From NCBI GenBank assembly GCA_025765595.1, contig JAIVFH010000010.1:372001-436000 (forward strand): a stretch of DNA of 64,000 nt, written 5' to 3'. The number at the start of each line of letters is the position of its first letter. Position 1 is the stretch's first letter. Source of the DNA: Obelidium mucronatum. Taxonomy: Eukaryota > Chytridiomycota > Chytridiomycetes > Chytridiales > Chytriomycetaceae. Shown here in pieces: positions 12,173 through 23,951 of the stretch. The notes under the pieces were generated by a model. That model had not been told where the DNA came from. It ran no database searches and was given only the letters and a program-made list of their open reading frames with translations. A program made the translations under genes and the position numbers.

Positions 12173-12214
12173 TTGAAGAAAGTAAAAAAAAAAGAGTCCG
12201 GAAACCACACAGTC
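12173..12214. promoter_or_regulatory. 42-bp bidirectional promoter gap
   Basis: Only 42 bp separate the divergent start codons of TAD1 (minus) and FEN1 (plus). The gap holds an A/T run and no clear TATA box. The two genes must share or overlap their 5' control regions. Confidence 0.55.
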
Positions 12215-13731
12215 ATGGGTGAACATCTAAAAACAAAACACCTACACACATCTACTCAGATCTTGAAAACCGTCTAAATAGGTATCCACGGACTCAGCAA
12301 AGTAATCGCCGACAATGCGCCAGCCGCAATGAAAGAAATGCCAATCAAAGCATGTTTTGGACGGAAAGTGGCTGTGGATGCGTCAATGTCGATTTACCAG
12401 TTTCTGATTGCAGTTCGTCAACAAGACGGAATGCAGTTGACGAACGAGGCGGGAGAAACTACGAGGTGGGTGGCGGGGCATTGACAGAGTGCTAGTACTG
12501 ATTAACACTTGTCCAACAGTCACTTGATGGGTATGCTATACCGTACAGTGAGAATGTTTGAGAATGGAATCAAACCAGTCTATGTTTTTGATGGGAAACC
12601 GCCTGAAATGAAATCAAACGAGGTACTGTGGTTAATCAGAAACCTGTTCTTTGTAGTCCAACTCAAGGAACCGTTTTCTATTTTGGCAAAATAGCTCAAG
12701 AAACGTGGTGAAAAAAGAGAAGGCGCAGAAAAGGCGGCAGCTGCTGCAGAAGAAGCTGGAGACGCCGAGAACTTTGATAAATTCTCTCGGAGAACGGTGA
12801 AAGTGACCAAAGAGCACAATGACGACTGCAAAAGGCTTCTCAAACTTATGGGCGTTCCGTACATCGAGGTTAGATTACTAACGGCCGATCCGTTTCCTGT
12901 TTTTTGTTGGGAAACATCTAAACACATCCACAACAGGCGCCTTGTGAAGCCGAAGCCCAATGCGCCATCCTCGCCAAATCAGGGAAAGTCTACGCTGCCG
13001 GATCCGAAGACATGGACACACTCACATTCGGAACTCCCGTCCTCATGCGCCATCTCACTTTCAGCGAAGCGCGTAAAATGCCCGTCATGGAAATTGAACT
13101 TTCCAAAGTTTTGGAAGGCCTTGAAATGACTATGGATCAGTTCATTGATATGTGTATCCTTCTTGGGTGTGACTACTGCGACAGTATCAAAGGGATTGGT
13201 CCCACTCGTGCCGTTTCCTTGATCAAAGAACACAAGAACATTGAAACAATCTTGAAGCATATTGATAAGAACAAGTATACTATTCCTGAAGACTGGCCAT
13301 ACAAAGAGGCGCGACAGTTGTTTTTGACGCCCAGTGTTACTGAAGCTGTGGATCTGGATGTCAAGTGGGAGGCGCCGGATGAAGAGGAAGTTGTTAAGTA
13401 TCTTGTTGGTGAAAAAGGATTCAAGTTGAGTTTCTTGGTTGTCTCATGTGGTGTGGTGCTTACTCTTGTTCTATTATATTTCCACAGCGAAGATCGCGTG
13501 CGAAGTGCCATTCAAAAGCTTATAAAAACCAGAACTGGGACGACACAAGGACGGTTGGGTGATTACTTTAAGCCGGTCGAGAAACCTGCTGGTACGAGTT
13601 CGGCTGTGAAGCGCAAGGTAAACGGCAATTTCTCATAACGGGGTGTCTAACAAAATGCGCTTTAGCCCGACACAAAAGCAGCCAGTGGTCCAGCAAAGAA
13701 GAAGGGTGGGAGCTTCATGAAAAAGAAATAA
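12215..13731 (+). CDS. FEN1: Flap endonuclease 1
   Basis: Cuts 5' flaps in Okazaki-fragment maturation and long-patch base-excision repair. Seven exons: 12215-12218, 12282-12465, 12520-12622, 12695-12868, 12937-13424, 13488-13617 and 13666-13731, giving 382 aa, the family's usual length. The first coding exon is only ATGG; splicing it to 12282 restores the universal start [12 protein letters not shown]. Conserved blocks seen: [11 protein letters not shown], the acidic [26 protein letters not shown], and a C-terminal PCNA-binding box QGRLGDYF followed by a Lys-rich tail. Intron 5 uses a GTTGAG donor and intron 6 is only 48 nt. No missing catalytic residue was seen. Confidence 0.96.
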
Positions 13732-13822
13732 AGGAATAATATGTGTTCATAATAGGATTTTTCACCAAAATTCCAATGCAGGGTGTATTCCAGCCTTGAC
13801 AATCACAAAAGATTCCGAAAGC

Positions 13823-14420
13823 ATGAATCAGCTCCTTCAAGAAGCGCTTTTGTCAACCCATCATGTACAGCATGCCGCCATCCTTAAGAGAAAAGATGGA
13901 TCTATTAAAGCGAAATCAGCACTATTTGAGGTACCTGATAATCAACTTTCTGACCAACTCTTGGGCAAGAATAAATACAAAACTGATCGTCATCCTAAAC
14001 TCAGATAACATCAGCAGATTACAGCCGAATTTTGATCGCCTTCACGAGTCCTCGCGATGTTCGCACAGGGGAAGCAGCAATTACATTAATGGATGTAGCG
14101 TATAGGGCAGTTCGAGCTGATAACCTGTCTCTCTACGCGAAAAACGTTGAGTGGTCGTGGATGATTCTCTCTTATCAAAGCTGACTTATTCTTGACTTTG
14201 GATTATCCGGAATCGATTAACAGGACAAGTCTGGAATCATTGTCGCAAAAACTCATGGACATTTTATTATCTCAACGTATGATGGATCCATGTTCGCCAG
14301 TGTTTGCGCCGAAGCCGTGGAAAAGCTGGGTACGGATTTTTTGGAATGTCAGGAAGCTTGTTATTCAAACACAAAACACAAAAACCAACAGCGGACTATT
14401 TCAGGAAAAAGAATAAATAA
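13823..14420 (+). CDS. PFN4: Profilin-4-like protein
   Basis: Small actin/phosphoinositide-binding protein of the profilin-4 subgroup. Exons 13823-13930, 14005-14145, 14224-14329 and 14392-14420 encode 127 aa, close to the animal profilin-4 length. Matching blocks: LLSTHHVQHAAILKRKDGSI at the N-terminus, VRADNLSLYAKN in the middle, SGIIVAKTHGHFIISTYDGS and then LGADYFRKKNK at the end. Intron 2 uses a GTTGAG donor. Profilin-4 is best known from ciliated or flagellated cells of animals, so its presence fits a zoosporic fungus. Assignment to profilin-4 rather than canonical profilin rests on the VRAD...SLYAKN and DYxRKK patterns. Confidence 0.85.
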
Positions 14421-14501
14421 TAATAAAGGGATGGAAGCAACCAACAGACTATTTGCGTTTTCGTTTGAAGTAAAGGGAATATTGAAAGTGGACACAGCGG
14501 C

Positions 14502-16494
14502 TCAATCTACAAGGGCATCAAATTCAGGAGCTTTTCGGGCCCCAGCGGGTCTCATCAACGACGCAGATGAGGTCGCTGATGTGAAGGTTCTTCCTGTTAT
14601 TTCCCCAGTCCCTTGTCCACGAAATATCTTAGCTTTGACAGCAGCATCTCCACCAGCCACAACAATATCATCGTCGAGCGAGCTAAAGTCCACTTCTGAT
14701 GTCGTGTTCACTATGGTTTCTTGGCTCTGTTGCGCATTTTGAACGTATGGTTTTGCCACTGGAACTGATGGTGGTGGACGGCGCAAAACTTCCACTTTAT
14801 CAATGATCTCATGTGCAGGTGAAAACAGAGGCTCTGGGGGACCCTCTGGCAAATAGCTTCTATAAAATCGAATGCTCGGTTAGTCAGAAAATAACGCAAG
14901 TCAAACGAAAATTCACTAAACTCAATCTGTTCCTTCAGAAATGAAACCCAGTCAATCATTTCTGATTCAGTATTGGCTTTGATTTCGTAGCGCTTGCACG
15001 CGATTGGATCGCGTGGGGTTTTGAATATGTCTATAGAAAAGACGAAGAGGTTGGCCTTTGTAGGGACAACGTTGACGGTGATTCGACCAGAGTTGTTTAA
15101 ACATATGCTTGATTCCAGAATTAGTAAGCTGGAGTTTTTCACGCTTCGCGCTTACCTGAAGAAGGTTGATGGGGCGTCCAAGTCGTTGTAGGCTGGCGTT
15201 TCATGCAGTTCTACTTGAAGAGCTTCAGCACTCGGCGGAATGACTGCCACATTCTTTTTAGAGAAGTTCCATGTATTTTTTTGATCTAGTGCGCGCCTTC
15301 TTGCTTCGTCTCCTCTCGCTTTCCCATGCACTTGCTTAAAGCAATGCAAATAGCCCGATTCTGTCACAACAAACAAGGCTTGGGCCCATCCTGTTCTACT
15401 CCAAAAATATTGACGGGACATAACACTTTGTTTCACGATTTTGATTTCTTGGATTTTGTATGAAAAATCCGAGAGAGTTCTTGTGGTCGACCAGACTGAT
15501 TTATCAAACACTTGAGACTCCGCCGCAAAACTCTGAAACGGACTCTGCGACTCCAAAGAATTTAAGTGAGCTCGTGCTTGCTGCAAAAGCGCAGTTGTAG
15601 CGTCGTGTTGTTGCTCTTTAGCCAAAAGGAAGTCTACAAGAACAATCTTCAACCCATCCACAACTTTCTCGTCGAATTGTTGAATATCCTTCAATTGCTT
15701 TCAGCATTGATTCTTGGAACTCGTTTTCGGAATCAACCATTCCTTTGAGGTGTTTGTAGAGAACGCGTTCCGTCAGCCAAGGGTCAACAAAGGATTTGTC
15801 TCTCAGTGTTTGGAGTGCTAACGCGACGCGCTTTCACCTTTTCGTGGAGAGTGATCATTTCGATAGTAGACGCATGAGATTTGTTGATTATGCGAGTGAG
15901 CGTGTCTGTGTCTGATTTGAAGCTCTTTAATGATTAGGGTTAGATGTCGGTTGGTCACATGAACACAGAAGCCACCTTAATTTTCCTTATAATTTCTGAC
16001 TTAAGGTCCAAAAGCAATCGGTAGCACGTATCATTCATGGCTCGCTCAAATTTTAAATGCTGGTCAGATATCTTTGAAAGCGAGTGCTGAATCACATCAA
16101 TTGGAATCAGAGTCGAAGTTTCTGGAATAAAGCTCAGATTTAAGTACATTTTTTCATCGAGCTGTATTCTCACTAACCGAACGTTACAGTCTCATGTGTA
16201 GTTGTTCCTAGCCTCTGTAGTCTGTCGGCAAGTTTTGTGTATTCTCTGGCAGATTCTTTCTCGATAGTCTGGATCGCGGTAATAAAAACAAGCAGCTCCT
16301 ATAATGTCAATCCGTCAGCTTCGTGTGCAATTAATGCGAGTTGTATTTACCTCAACAATATTCTTCCACGCCATCATTCTGGTCAACACCAGCGGAATCT
16401 TTTCGCTTTGCAGTGCCGAATGCGGCCACAGCTGGGCGACTTCCGGCAGTGACGCCCCTCTCGGCGAACGCACACAAAGTGTTGCCGCGCTCAT
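14502..16494 (-). CDS. Slm1-like F-BAR/PH protein, two +1 breaks
   Basis: Resembles fungal Slm1/2, membrane-curving PtdIns(4,5)P2-binding proteins that act with TORC2 at the plasma membrane. Exon 1 is 16494-16351. A coiled-coil F-BAR-like region follows (EKESAREYTKLADRLQRLG; DPWLTERVLYKHLKGMVDS), then a PH domain (SVMSRQYFWSRTGWAQALFV; RYEIKANTESEMIDWVSFLK) and a low-complexity tail ending at 14502. To read through the F-BAR region two +1 shifts are needed: at about 15823 (KVKA to ALALQTLRDK) and at about 15678 (ESMLKA to LKDIQQFDEK). No intron explains them. Either a recent pseudogene, local sequence error or true frameshifting. Divergent from the first bHLH gene, 102 bp away. Confidence 0.65.
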
Positions 16495-16596
16495 TTTTTG
16501 TTTTGTTTTTTTGGCAATTTTTCTCCTCATCTCCACTTTTTTTTCCTAAGTTTCAGTTTTTTCCAAAAGGAGCCTTCTCGTTGCCCCCCAAAATCT

Positions 16597-18199
16597 ATGG
16601 ATGCCTTTGGCTATGCACTCGGATCCAACGATGCATCAGACTACAACGGGCTCTTGTTTGCAGACTCGGGGAACTCGCAGCAGCAGGAGGAGGCGTTCGC
16701 TAAGCTGCACTCGCTGGACGGGTCAACAGCCTCAAACAACCCGCCGCTGCTCACGCTCAACAATTCTCTCGGATGGGATCAACAGAACGACTACGATATG
16801 GCTCCGTTCATGAATGGCGAAGGTTTTTCGCAAATGTCGTCTGATTCAGTCAACTTCATGGACTTGCTGTCTCGCAGTAGCACGTATGATTCAGCGGAAT
16901 TGATGGAGTCAGATCATTCAACTGGCGGCAGTAAAAACCAGTCAACTATCTTATCGGCGGACAGTCTGCTGAACTCGCCAAAGAAATCTGTCAGCTTGAA
17001 ACCCCACAGTCCTCACTCCCTGCTGAAACATGTACCCAAAGCCAAACTATTATCGGAAATGAAAAAGTCACCCGACTCTTCTTTTAACGATAGTTTTCAA
17101 GGTCGAATGACTCCCTCTCAAATTATGGGTTCCCAAATAAGTTCTCTAGAAGATGAATCTGTGGAACGACCGTCATCCCATTTTACCCACCACCGCTCAG
17201 TTTCATCATGGGATATCTGCAATTCTCCTCTGTTTCCTCAGCCTTTTGCATCTCCGCTTGCTTTCAGCTCCTCGATACCTTCTATAGCACCTTCCATGAT
17301 GTCAACTCCTTCATTGGCCGCCGCCAACCATCCAACCGCATCAGGATCCTCGAGTCTTTCAGCCACCCTTGCATCAGTGCAATTGAATCCAACACTTTTC
17401 ACTCAAATGCTCGTATCACCAGCCCTTAACCCTCAACCGCAAGCCACACACTTGCCGCCATCATCCATTATATTTTCGCCAAGTCTTCCTCCTGCATCTG
17501 CATGGTCATCTGCAGGTCAAGAGCAGTATCAACAGTCTCTGAGAAAGAGTCCTATGCTGAATGGTTATTTTTCGCCGCCATCAGCGCTGGGTCCCAATCG
17601 ATTGCCAAATCTTCAATCTTTGGCGGATCATGCTGTTTCTTTATCGTCTTCATCGTCATCCTCGTTTTCTTCGCCTTCTTCCTCTTCAGCCACTCCTCTC
17701 AGTTCAGCTGCTGCGCTAGAAGAACTCAAAAGGAAGAAACTGACACCAGCCGAAGCGAAGAAAACAGAAAGTTCCTGTCGTATTGTACGTTTTAGTTGCC
17801 CGCTGGAGTTTACTTTTATTTAGCTTATTTTCTAAATTATTGTGTCATCCCATATTCTCAGAACGCCAGAGGAAACTGAAAAGATCAAGATTGAAAGAAA
17901 AGAGGCCGAAAAGCAGCGGCGGGATGCACTCAAGAATGGCCTTGGATGAATTGAAGGGGATGCTACCAAAGTCAATACTTCCAGAAAAGTCTCCCAGTCA
18001 ACAGCTTATACTCGAAAGAGGTACATTTTTTTTTCGAAGTTTCTGTTTTTTTCAGCGACAATAGTTTTGATGTTTCCCACGTTTTTTTTTCGTTTCAGTG
18101 TTTGATTACCTCACCGATCTACAACGGCAGGAGCAGGAGAAGCTTCAACTGATTCGGGATCTCGAACAAGAGATTGCTGAAGCAAAGCTGACCCAGTAG
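16597..18199 (+). CDS. bHLH protein 1 of array, +1 break in HLH
   Basis: First of twelve tandem bHLH transcription-factor genes. Exon 1 (16597-17784) encodes a Ser/Pro/Asn-rich region with the array motif GRMTPSQIM near 17104. After an intron the basic region and helix 1 appear (IKIERKEAEKQRRDALKNG), then helix 2 (RVFDYLTDLQRQEQEKL) and a short leucine-rich coil from an exon starting at 18101. Between KNG and DELKGMLPK the frame slips +1: the sequence reads CTTGGATGA where CTTGATGA would keep frame, giving a premature TGA. Exon 2 probably begins near 17869. Acts presumably in the nucleus as a dimer; targets unknown. Confidence 0.7.
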
Positions 18200-18621
18200 C
18201 TTTCTGTCCTATATATAAGTTATTCTTGTTGTTTCTTTATTCCTTTTGCAGTAGTACCACGCTTGTAATAAAAATAGATATATCAGTGTCCCACTTATCC
18301 AGAGAATAAACTGAGACACACAAATGGCTTGATTTGAGATGAGTTGCGTGCTGATAATGATGAGAGCTTGTATCTGTGAAGTAGAGTTTATCCAGGCAAT
18401 GATTAATCCTGACAATCCATGCTACTAGCAGTCCGTTGAATTTTAAAAACAGGCATATCATCTTCCGTACTACAGCCAACTACCATCCCACCTGTGCGAC
18501 AATATGGCAACAATTAAGAAAAAAAGCGTGGCACATTCAAGCCCACCGCATGCCTCGTCAAATTATTTCAATAACAACCACTAAACAACCCTTCACAGAA
18601 AAAAAACGTGAAACCTTGCCA

Positions 18622-19902
18622 ATGAGCACCTGGAACTCTACCGGAACTGGCGGCCCGATTGCAGTCGACACAACATCAACAACGTCAAACAACATGGACA
18701 TGAGCGACATCTTTCTATCTCCAACAGAAATGGAAATGATGGCGCAGTTTTCCAACTCACTGCTAGTGTCACAGCGATACCAACAGTCCCCAATGGGACT
18801 GGGTCTGAGTCTGGGGATTCAAAATGGAAACAACAGCTCTTGGATGGATAACAGCCTGTCAAGCGGTGGATCATCACAACCAGGATATGAGACACTCAAC
18901 AACCTTGCCACAACTGCAAACAATCAATTTCAATACGATGAACAATCCAATCCCTTAATCACACCCTTACCTCCCCGACGACCAAGCAGTTCTACGAGAC
19001 GTGGCAGCCTTGCTGCAGATCTACTCTCCCAAAGACGCTCTTCCATCAACTTTAAGCCTTTCCCATACAATCAACCGACGCGAATGACACCGAATCAGAT
19101 CTTGGCGGCAACCTCTGTGATTTCAACCTCGTCTCTTCAAGGGGAATACAGATTCCCTTCGTCCACCTCTTCAAACAACATGTCCGACGATCAGGATGAA
19201 TTCTCAGCAGCAGCAGCTACCAACCCACTGAATCCCCACAGACGAAGTAGCGCAATGGAGTCCCCTTATTCTACTCCGGCGCTTGGCGTTGGGCAGATCG
19301 GCCAGTATTGCATCACGAAAGAGTTTGGGGAATGTGAGTGGTTTGGGGTCTCCTTTATTGGAGCCCACCACTAGTTTTTCTTCTTCTGCTGGATCCAGAA
19401 GAGGGAGTTTGAATAATGTTGGAAGTAGAAGAAACTCGCGTGTGTATCGTCGAAAGGACTCTGTTTCAGCGTAAGTACACAACAAGCAAGGCTCCCTATT
19501 ACTCCGGCAAAAGTTTGAATGGTGTTGGTTGTTTAGGTTAACGGAAGAAGAAATTCAAGATCGTCTCATTCGAAAGGAGGCCGAAAAGCAACGCAGAGAT
19601 TCATTGAAAGTTGGGTATGATACCATTAAGGAACTGCTTCCCAGTGAAATGATTGTCGCCCCTGGGAAGAGGAAAAACGTTCCCAATCAACAACTTCTGG
19701 AGAAAGGTGCATGTTGTTTCTTTCATAGAAATTTTTTTTTCCTTTTCTGCTTTTTTTTTCTTTTGTCTGACTATAATCTTCTTTCTCAAAAGCCGCCGAA
19801 TATATCGAGGACCTTCAGTATGATGAAGAAGAAAAGTTGCGTGAAATTCAACAGTTGGAGGCGGAAATCCAAGCAATGAAGGTGTCCTTGATGACCCGTT
19901 GA
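18622..19902 (+). CDS. bHLH protein 2 of array, +1 break in linker
   Basis: ATG 18622 begins a Ser/Thr/Asn-rich regulatory part with the array motif TRMTPNQIL at about 19078. The bHLH (LIRKEAEKQRRDSLKVGYDT, then AAEYIEDLQYDEEEK) is intact and C-terminal, with the array's phase-1 intron between loop and helix 2 and a terminal coil LEAEIQAMK. Before it, coding character moves +1 at about 19281-19290, from ESPYSTPALG into RSASIASRKSLGNVSG; without that shift the frame stops at 19374. The sequence around the break (GGCGCTTGGCGTTGGGC) is an imperfect short duplication. No intron of normal size repairs it. Confidence 0.7.
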
Positions 19903-20217
19903 CTGAATTCAAGATTTTTTTATCGCATGTTTATCCTTCTTAATCCTTCCTCAGTTGTCTTTTTCATACTTTTTCTCGGATGCTCTTTTGTCTAGTTTCA
20001 ATGTTCTTTCGTTACTTGATTTCGCCATCTTCAGATCTTCAGATTCGTACATTGTGTTTCCTTATCATGATCAGCACAATTTCGCTATCTTGATTTCGAA
20101 TGAACAAACTGAATTTTACGGGTTACTAATGCGAGAAGCACCTTATGTCGTTGAAACACCAGCTAAAACAATTTTTTTTAATTTTTTTTTTCTCAACGCA
20201 AAACACATCATATCAGA

Positions 20218-21588
20218 ATGTGGACATCAACGAATTCTCTACCACTTATCGACCCAACACCTGTAGAACTTTCCAATGCTGATATCGAATTCCTGGATGC
20301 TCTTATCGATAATGGTTGCTTCAGACAAGGAAATTCTAATACAACAAGTCTCATGACAAACCATGACTTGGACCCATTTGCCTCCTTCGGTTGCTTCGAC
20401 TGCCCATGCAAATACTTCAGCCGTTAATTCAACGCATCAGCAGCAGCAACAGCAGCAACAGATAATAGCTTATCAAATGGCATGAGGTTCGATATGGCCA
20501 TGGAGATGGCATTCTCCGGATTTGTCCCGAACCAACCAACCCATGGATTCATGTTTCCCGGCGATACCAGCAACATTGATGCGCAGTGGAGTGCAATGCT
20601 TTCAACGGCAGTGGCAAGCCCATTTTACCAGTCGCCACAGCTATCTTATCCACTGGCCAACTTTTACTCAAGCCCCATGTCCGTGAACACCACGCCCAGC
20701 CTGCATTCATTCCAACAGGGATTGAGCAGCAACAGCGTCCAGCAGCCGTCGCCTGCCGGCTCTGTTTTGGCCGGTGTAACCCAACCATCACCATTAATCC
20801 GTCAAGCCCAGAGGGCACCAATAGTGCCAAGAAGGTCAGCTTCCAGCAACATGCAAGCAAAAAGTCAGTCTGCGGCAAGAAGCAGCAGAACTCAGTCTAC
20901 TCCTTCATTTGCGCCATACACGAAACCCGTCCGTGGTTCAGCAGCAGTCAATGCAGCAGTGCCAACAGCGCCAGTATCGCCTCCAGCAAGAATGACGCCT
21001 TCTCTGCTGATGGCTGAATCGAATACCGATGCAAATGCCCGAATGACTCCGTCTAGGCTCATGAACTTGGTCCCAATGATTATTACTTCGTCGCCACTTT
21101 CAGCTGGTTCGCCTTCTTCTCCTGTCATGAAGTTTGAAGCATCTGTATTGACGCCTCAGTCGATTTTTGCTGGATCTCGGCCTTCTTCCGCTTGCAGTAT
21201 GACTGCAGAAACCTCAAGCAGGAAGGGCGTAGACCACTCACAAAAACCACCCGCAGCCAATATTTCAAAAGCAAACCCTTCCTCCGCATCATCCTCCAAG
21301 GGATCCACTCGAACACTCGAAGAGCGGAGACAATATCGCAAGCAAGCTGAAAAACAACGACGAGAGCTCATCAAGACCAGTTTCGATCAAGTCAAGCAAA
21401 TTCTTCCGCGAAACTCTTTTACTGAAAAGCTTCCGTCCAAAGAGAAGGTGCTTGATGTTGCCACTGATTACATTCTTGATTTGATGAGGGAGGAGGACGA
21501 AAAGGTCAAGACGATTTCTGCACTAGAATACGAAATCAACAGTTTAAAAGCTCACTTTACTTTTTCCGCAATGATGGCCTGCGTTTGA
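20218..21588 (+). CDS. bHLH protein 3 of array
   Basis: Exon 1 (20218-20389) encodes an acidic N-terminus. A 51-nt GT-AG interval (20390-20440) removes an in-frame TAA and ends at a CAG repeat; exon 2 runs to 21588. The alternative is frame slippage in the CAG tract. The body is Ser/Pro-rich with two copies of the array motif, ARMTPSLLM (about 20985) and ARMTPSRLM (about 21037). The C-terminal bHLH (YRKQAEKQRRELIKTSFDQV, KEKVLDVATDYILDL) has no intron, unlike most array members. The protein ends in a short hydrophobic tail, FSAMMACV. Nuclear DNA-binding dimer inferred. Confidence 0.75.
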
Positions 21589-21673
21589 TTTACTCCTTCT
21601 TTTCCTTGCCGTGTTCATTCATTTTACATTTACACGTACAACAATAATTGACATTAATAAACCATTTAATCTG

Positions 21674-23842
21674 ATGCAAACCAGTGCCGCCGCCCCTGCC
21701 GAAGCGTTGGACAATCCCGGGCCGGCTGCCGATGAGTCTGTGGCTTTGGACAACGCAGGCGACGAGCCGCAGGGCCATGCGAACAGCGGCCGCAGCGAGG
21801 CCACGCGACGGCACTCAAACGAGCCAGAAGCGGCGCGGGAAACGATCGCCGGCCGAGGAGCGGCGCAAAACGATCCGCGGCGGCGCAGTCCGGCGGCGGG
21901 CGCGCAGGACCAGGGCCCGTCTCGGCCGCGGTCTTCTGGAAGGTTGCCGTACTACCCGCCAGACTACGCGGGCGAAGATGAAAACGGTTATGACGATGAT
22001 CGAGAATATGGGGGCTATCCAGGGTATCCCAGAAGCTGGACTCCTGGGAGCAGCAGCTCTCGTCGATCGGCCATGATGCACATGCCATCATCCCGCCTGC
22101 AGAGGGACTTCTATCCACCGCAATTTGGAAGACACGGGCCGCGACACGGTTATAGCGGCTATCCTGACTCGCAATCCCCACGCAACACTATGGACAGCGC
22201 AGATTGGGAAACGCCTTACTATTCAAATTACAGATACCATCAAGATGCAATCGACTATGACAATTTCTTCAGGCGAGAACGCAGGACTCCGCGTCACTTT
22301 ATGATTTTGATGAAATGGATTATCCCATGGATCTTGAATTTCGTAGAAACTCGATACGTCCAAGGAATTGCTCGGAGGAATCAACCGCAATATCCTTTTC
22401 ATTTACCATCTCGCCGTACTTCAGCAATGCCGCAGCAGCATTCCGATTCACCAGCCAGTGCTCCTCCGGCAACTCCCCGCAATACCGACGAAGGCGATTT
22501 AACCAACGCCGGTCTTGGAATATCCGGTCATCATTTACTGCTGACAAGGGAAGCTCCTACTCCTGCCAGATTGGGGTCATTGGAACCTGATGAAAGGTTC
22601 TCATCACGGCCCAGCAGCGCATCATCAAGACTCAGACCGGAGCCATTGGATTACCTCAGCAGATTTGAATCCAATTCCGTTGCACTAGAAGATCCGTATG
22701 ATGATATTAGTGGAAGGAGATATTCTTTTCTGCAACCGTCCAATTTTACCGAGATGTTGACGATGGAACCTTCAATGTTTGGTATGCAAGCTGATGGCGG
22801 TGTAATTCAAGCAGCCACGCCTTCTTGTTTGCCAAGTGAAATGCTGAGAAGGATGAACGCAGATGGTGCGAATGATGAGGCGGAAGACGCGGCCCCTAGC
22901 TTTGGAGGATTTTTGCAGCCAAGATCGCCGTTTCCCAGTAGCGACATGGGGATTTTACCAAGTCGATCTCCTCCAATGCTCCCTAGTACGTTTTTATCCA
23001 CAGAATTCATTGGTTACGAAGAAGATTCGCGCGGGGGTCGCAGTCCCCCGTTTATCAACAACGATACGCCCTCGTCACCAGCAGAAACTCGTCCCACAAC
23101 TGTGAACGCTCCACGGCAGCGCCAAACAAAACCAAAACCCAGAGCGCCAAAAAAGACTTCCAAACCCACATCTTCTCTTCGAAATGAAGTTGGGACGAGT
23201 TCAACTGCTGGCACACAACAAACTACTGCCTCGTCTAGAAACTCCCGCACAGTTCCGCAACAGCCGGTAGAGATAGGTCCACCACTTCAAAGAAGAATAC
23301 ACCGACGATCTTTGACTCCTGAAGCCAGCTGCCCGATTCTCACTTTTCAAGAATACGAGATAAAGTGGACTAATACTCCTTTCCATATCGGGATGTTGGA
23401 TGAAGAGCCGCACCATATACCTGGGTTTACCATAAGCTCAGCCGATGATCCTCCGTAAGTCCTTGTTTGTAGTTGTTTTTAAGCGCGCACGGATCATATC
23501 AACATGAAAATATAGAGCCGATCCCAAACTGCGGCGACTGCTAAGAAGGAAAAATTGCCGAGCAGAAGCGGAGGCTGAATGAAGCGAGATTTGAAAACTA
23601 TTTACGATCTATTCTACGTTCTATGGATAATATTACCCATTTGCAAACCCCTAAAGAAGTTGTTTACGACCGAGGTGACTTCTTGTTTTATTTTCTTTGG
23701 CAGGCCATGATTGATGGTATTTAATTATCTAGCATTGCAATGCATCAAGGAGTTGACTGCGAGTGCAAAAGAGAAACGAGAGATTGTGGCAGCACTTGAA
23801 AGGGAAATTAGCGAGCTAAAAGCCAGTTTGCTGAGTCAATAA
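21674..23842 (+). CDS. bHLH protein 4 of array, +1 break in basic region
   Basis: Largest array member, with a GC-rich Ala/Arg-rich N-terminus (to about 21960) switching to normal composition. Tyr/Asp/Ser-rich middle; no clear copy of the RxTPxxIM motif. Exon 1 ends at 23455. In exon 2 the basic region reads LRRLLRRK and then must slip +1 to give IAEQKRRLNEARFENYL; one fewer A in the run GGAAAAATT would restore it, otherwise a TGA follows. Helix 2 (RALQCIKEL) follows the conserved phase-1 intron, then a leucine coil to 23842. Residues encoded at 22285-22370 also look better in another frame, so further slips are possible. Confidence 0.6.
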
Positions 23843-23951
23843 AAATCAAAGAAAGTCTCGACCATTTTAATTTTGACAAAAACAAGTCAAAACGAAAGGC
23901 GCGTGGGAGATTCAGTTTTGGGCTTGATTTATTTCGATTCAACAAAGTCAA

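Noticed and set aside
20390..20440. In-frame stop in bHLH gene 3 as proof of a pseudogene
   Set aside because: A 51-nt GT-AG interval, within the size range of introns seen here, removes the stop and keeps frame. Slippage in the CAG tract remains possible.
22285..22370. Hydrophobic stretch in bHLH gene 4 as a membrane anchor
   Set aside because: The stretch looks like a wrong-frame reading; another frame gives an acidic, hydrophilic segment more like its surroundings.
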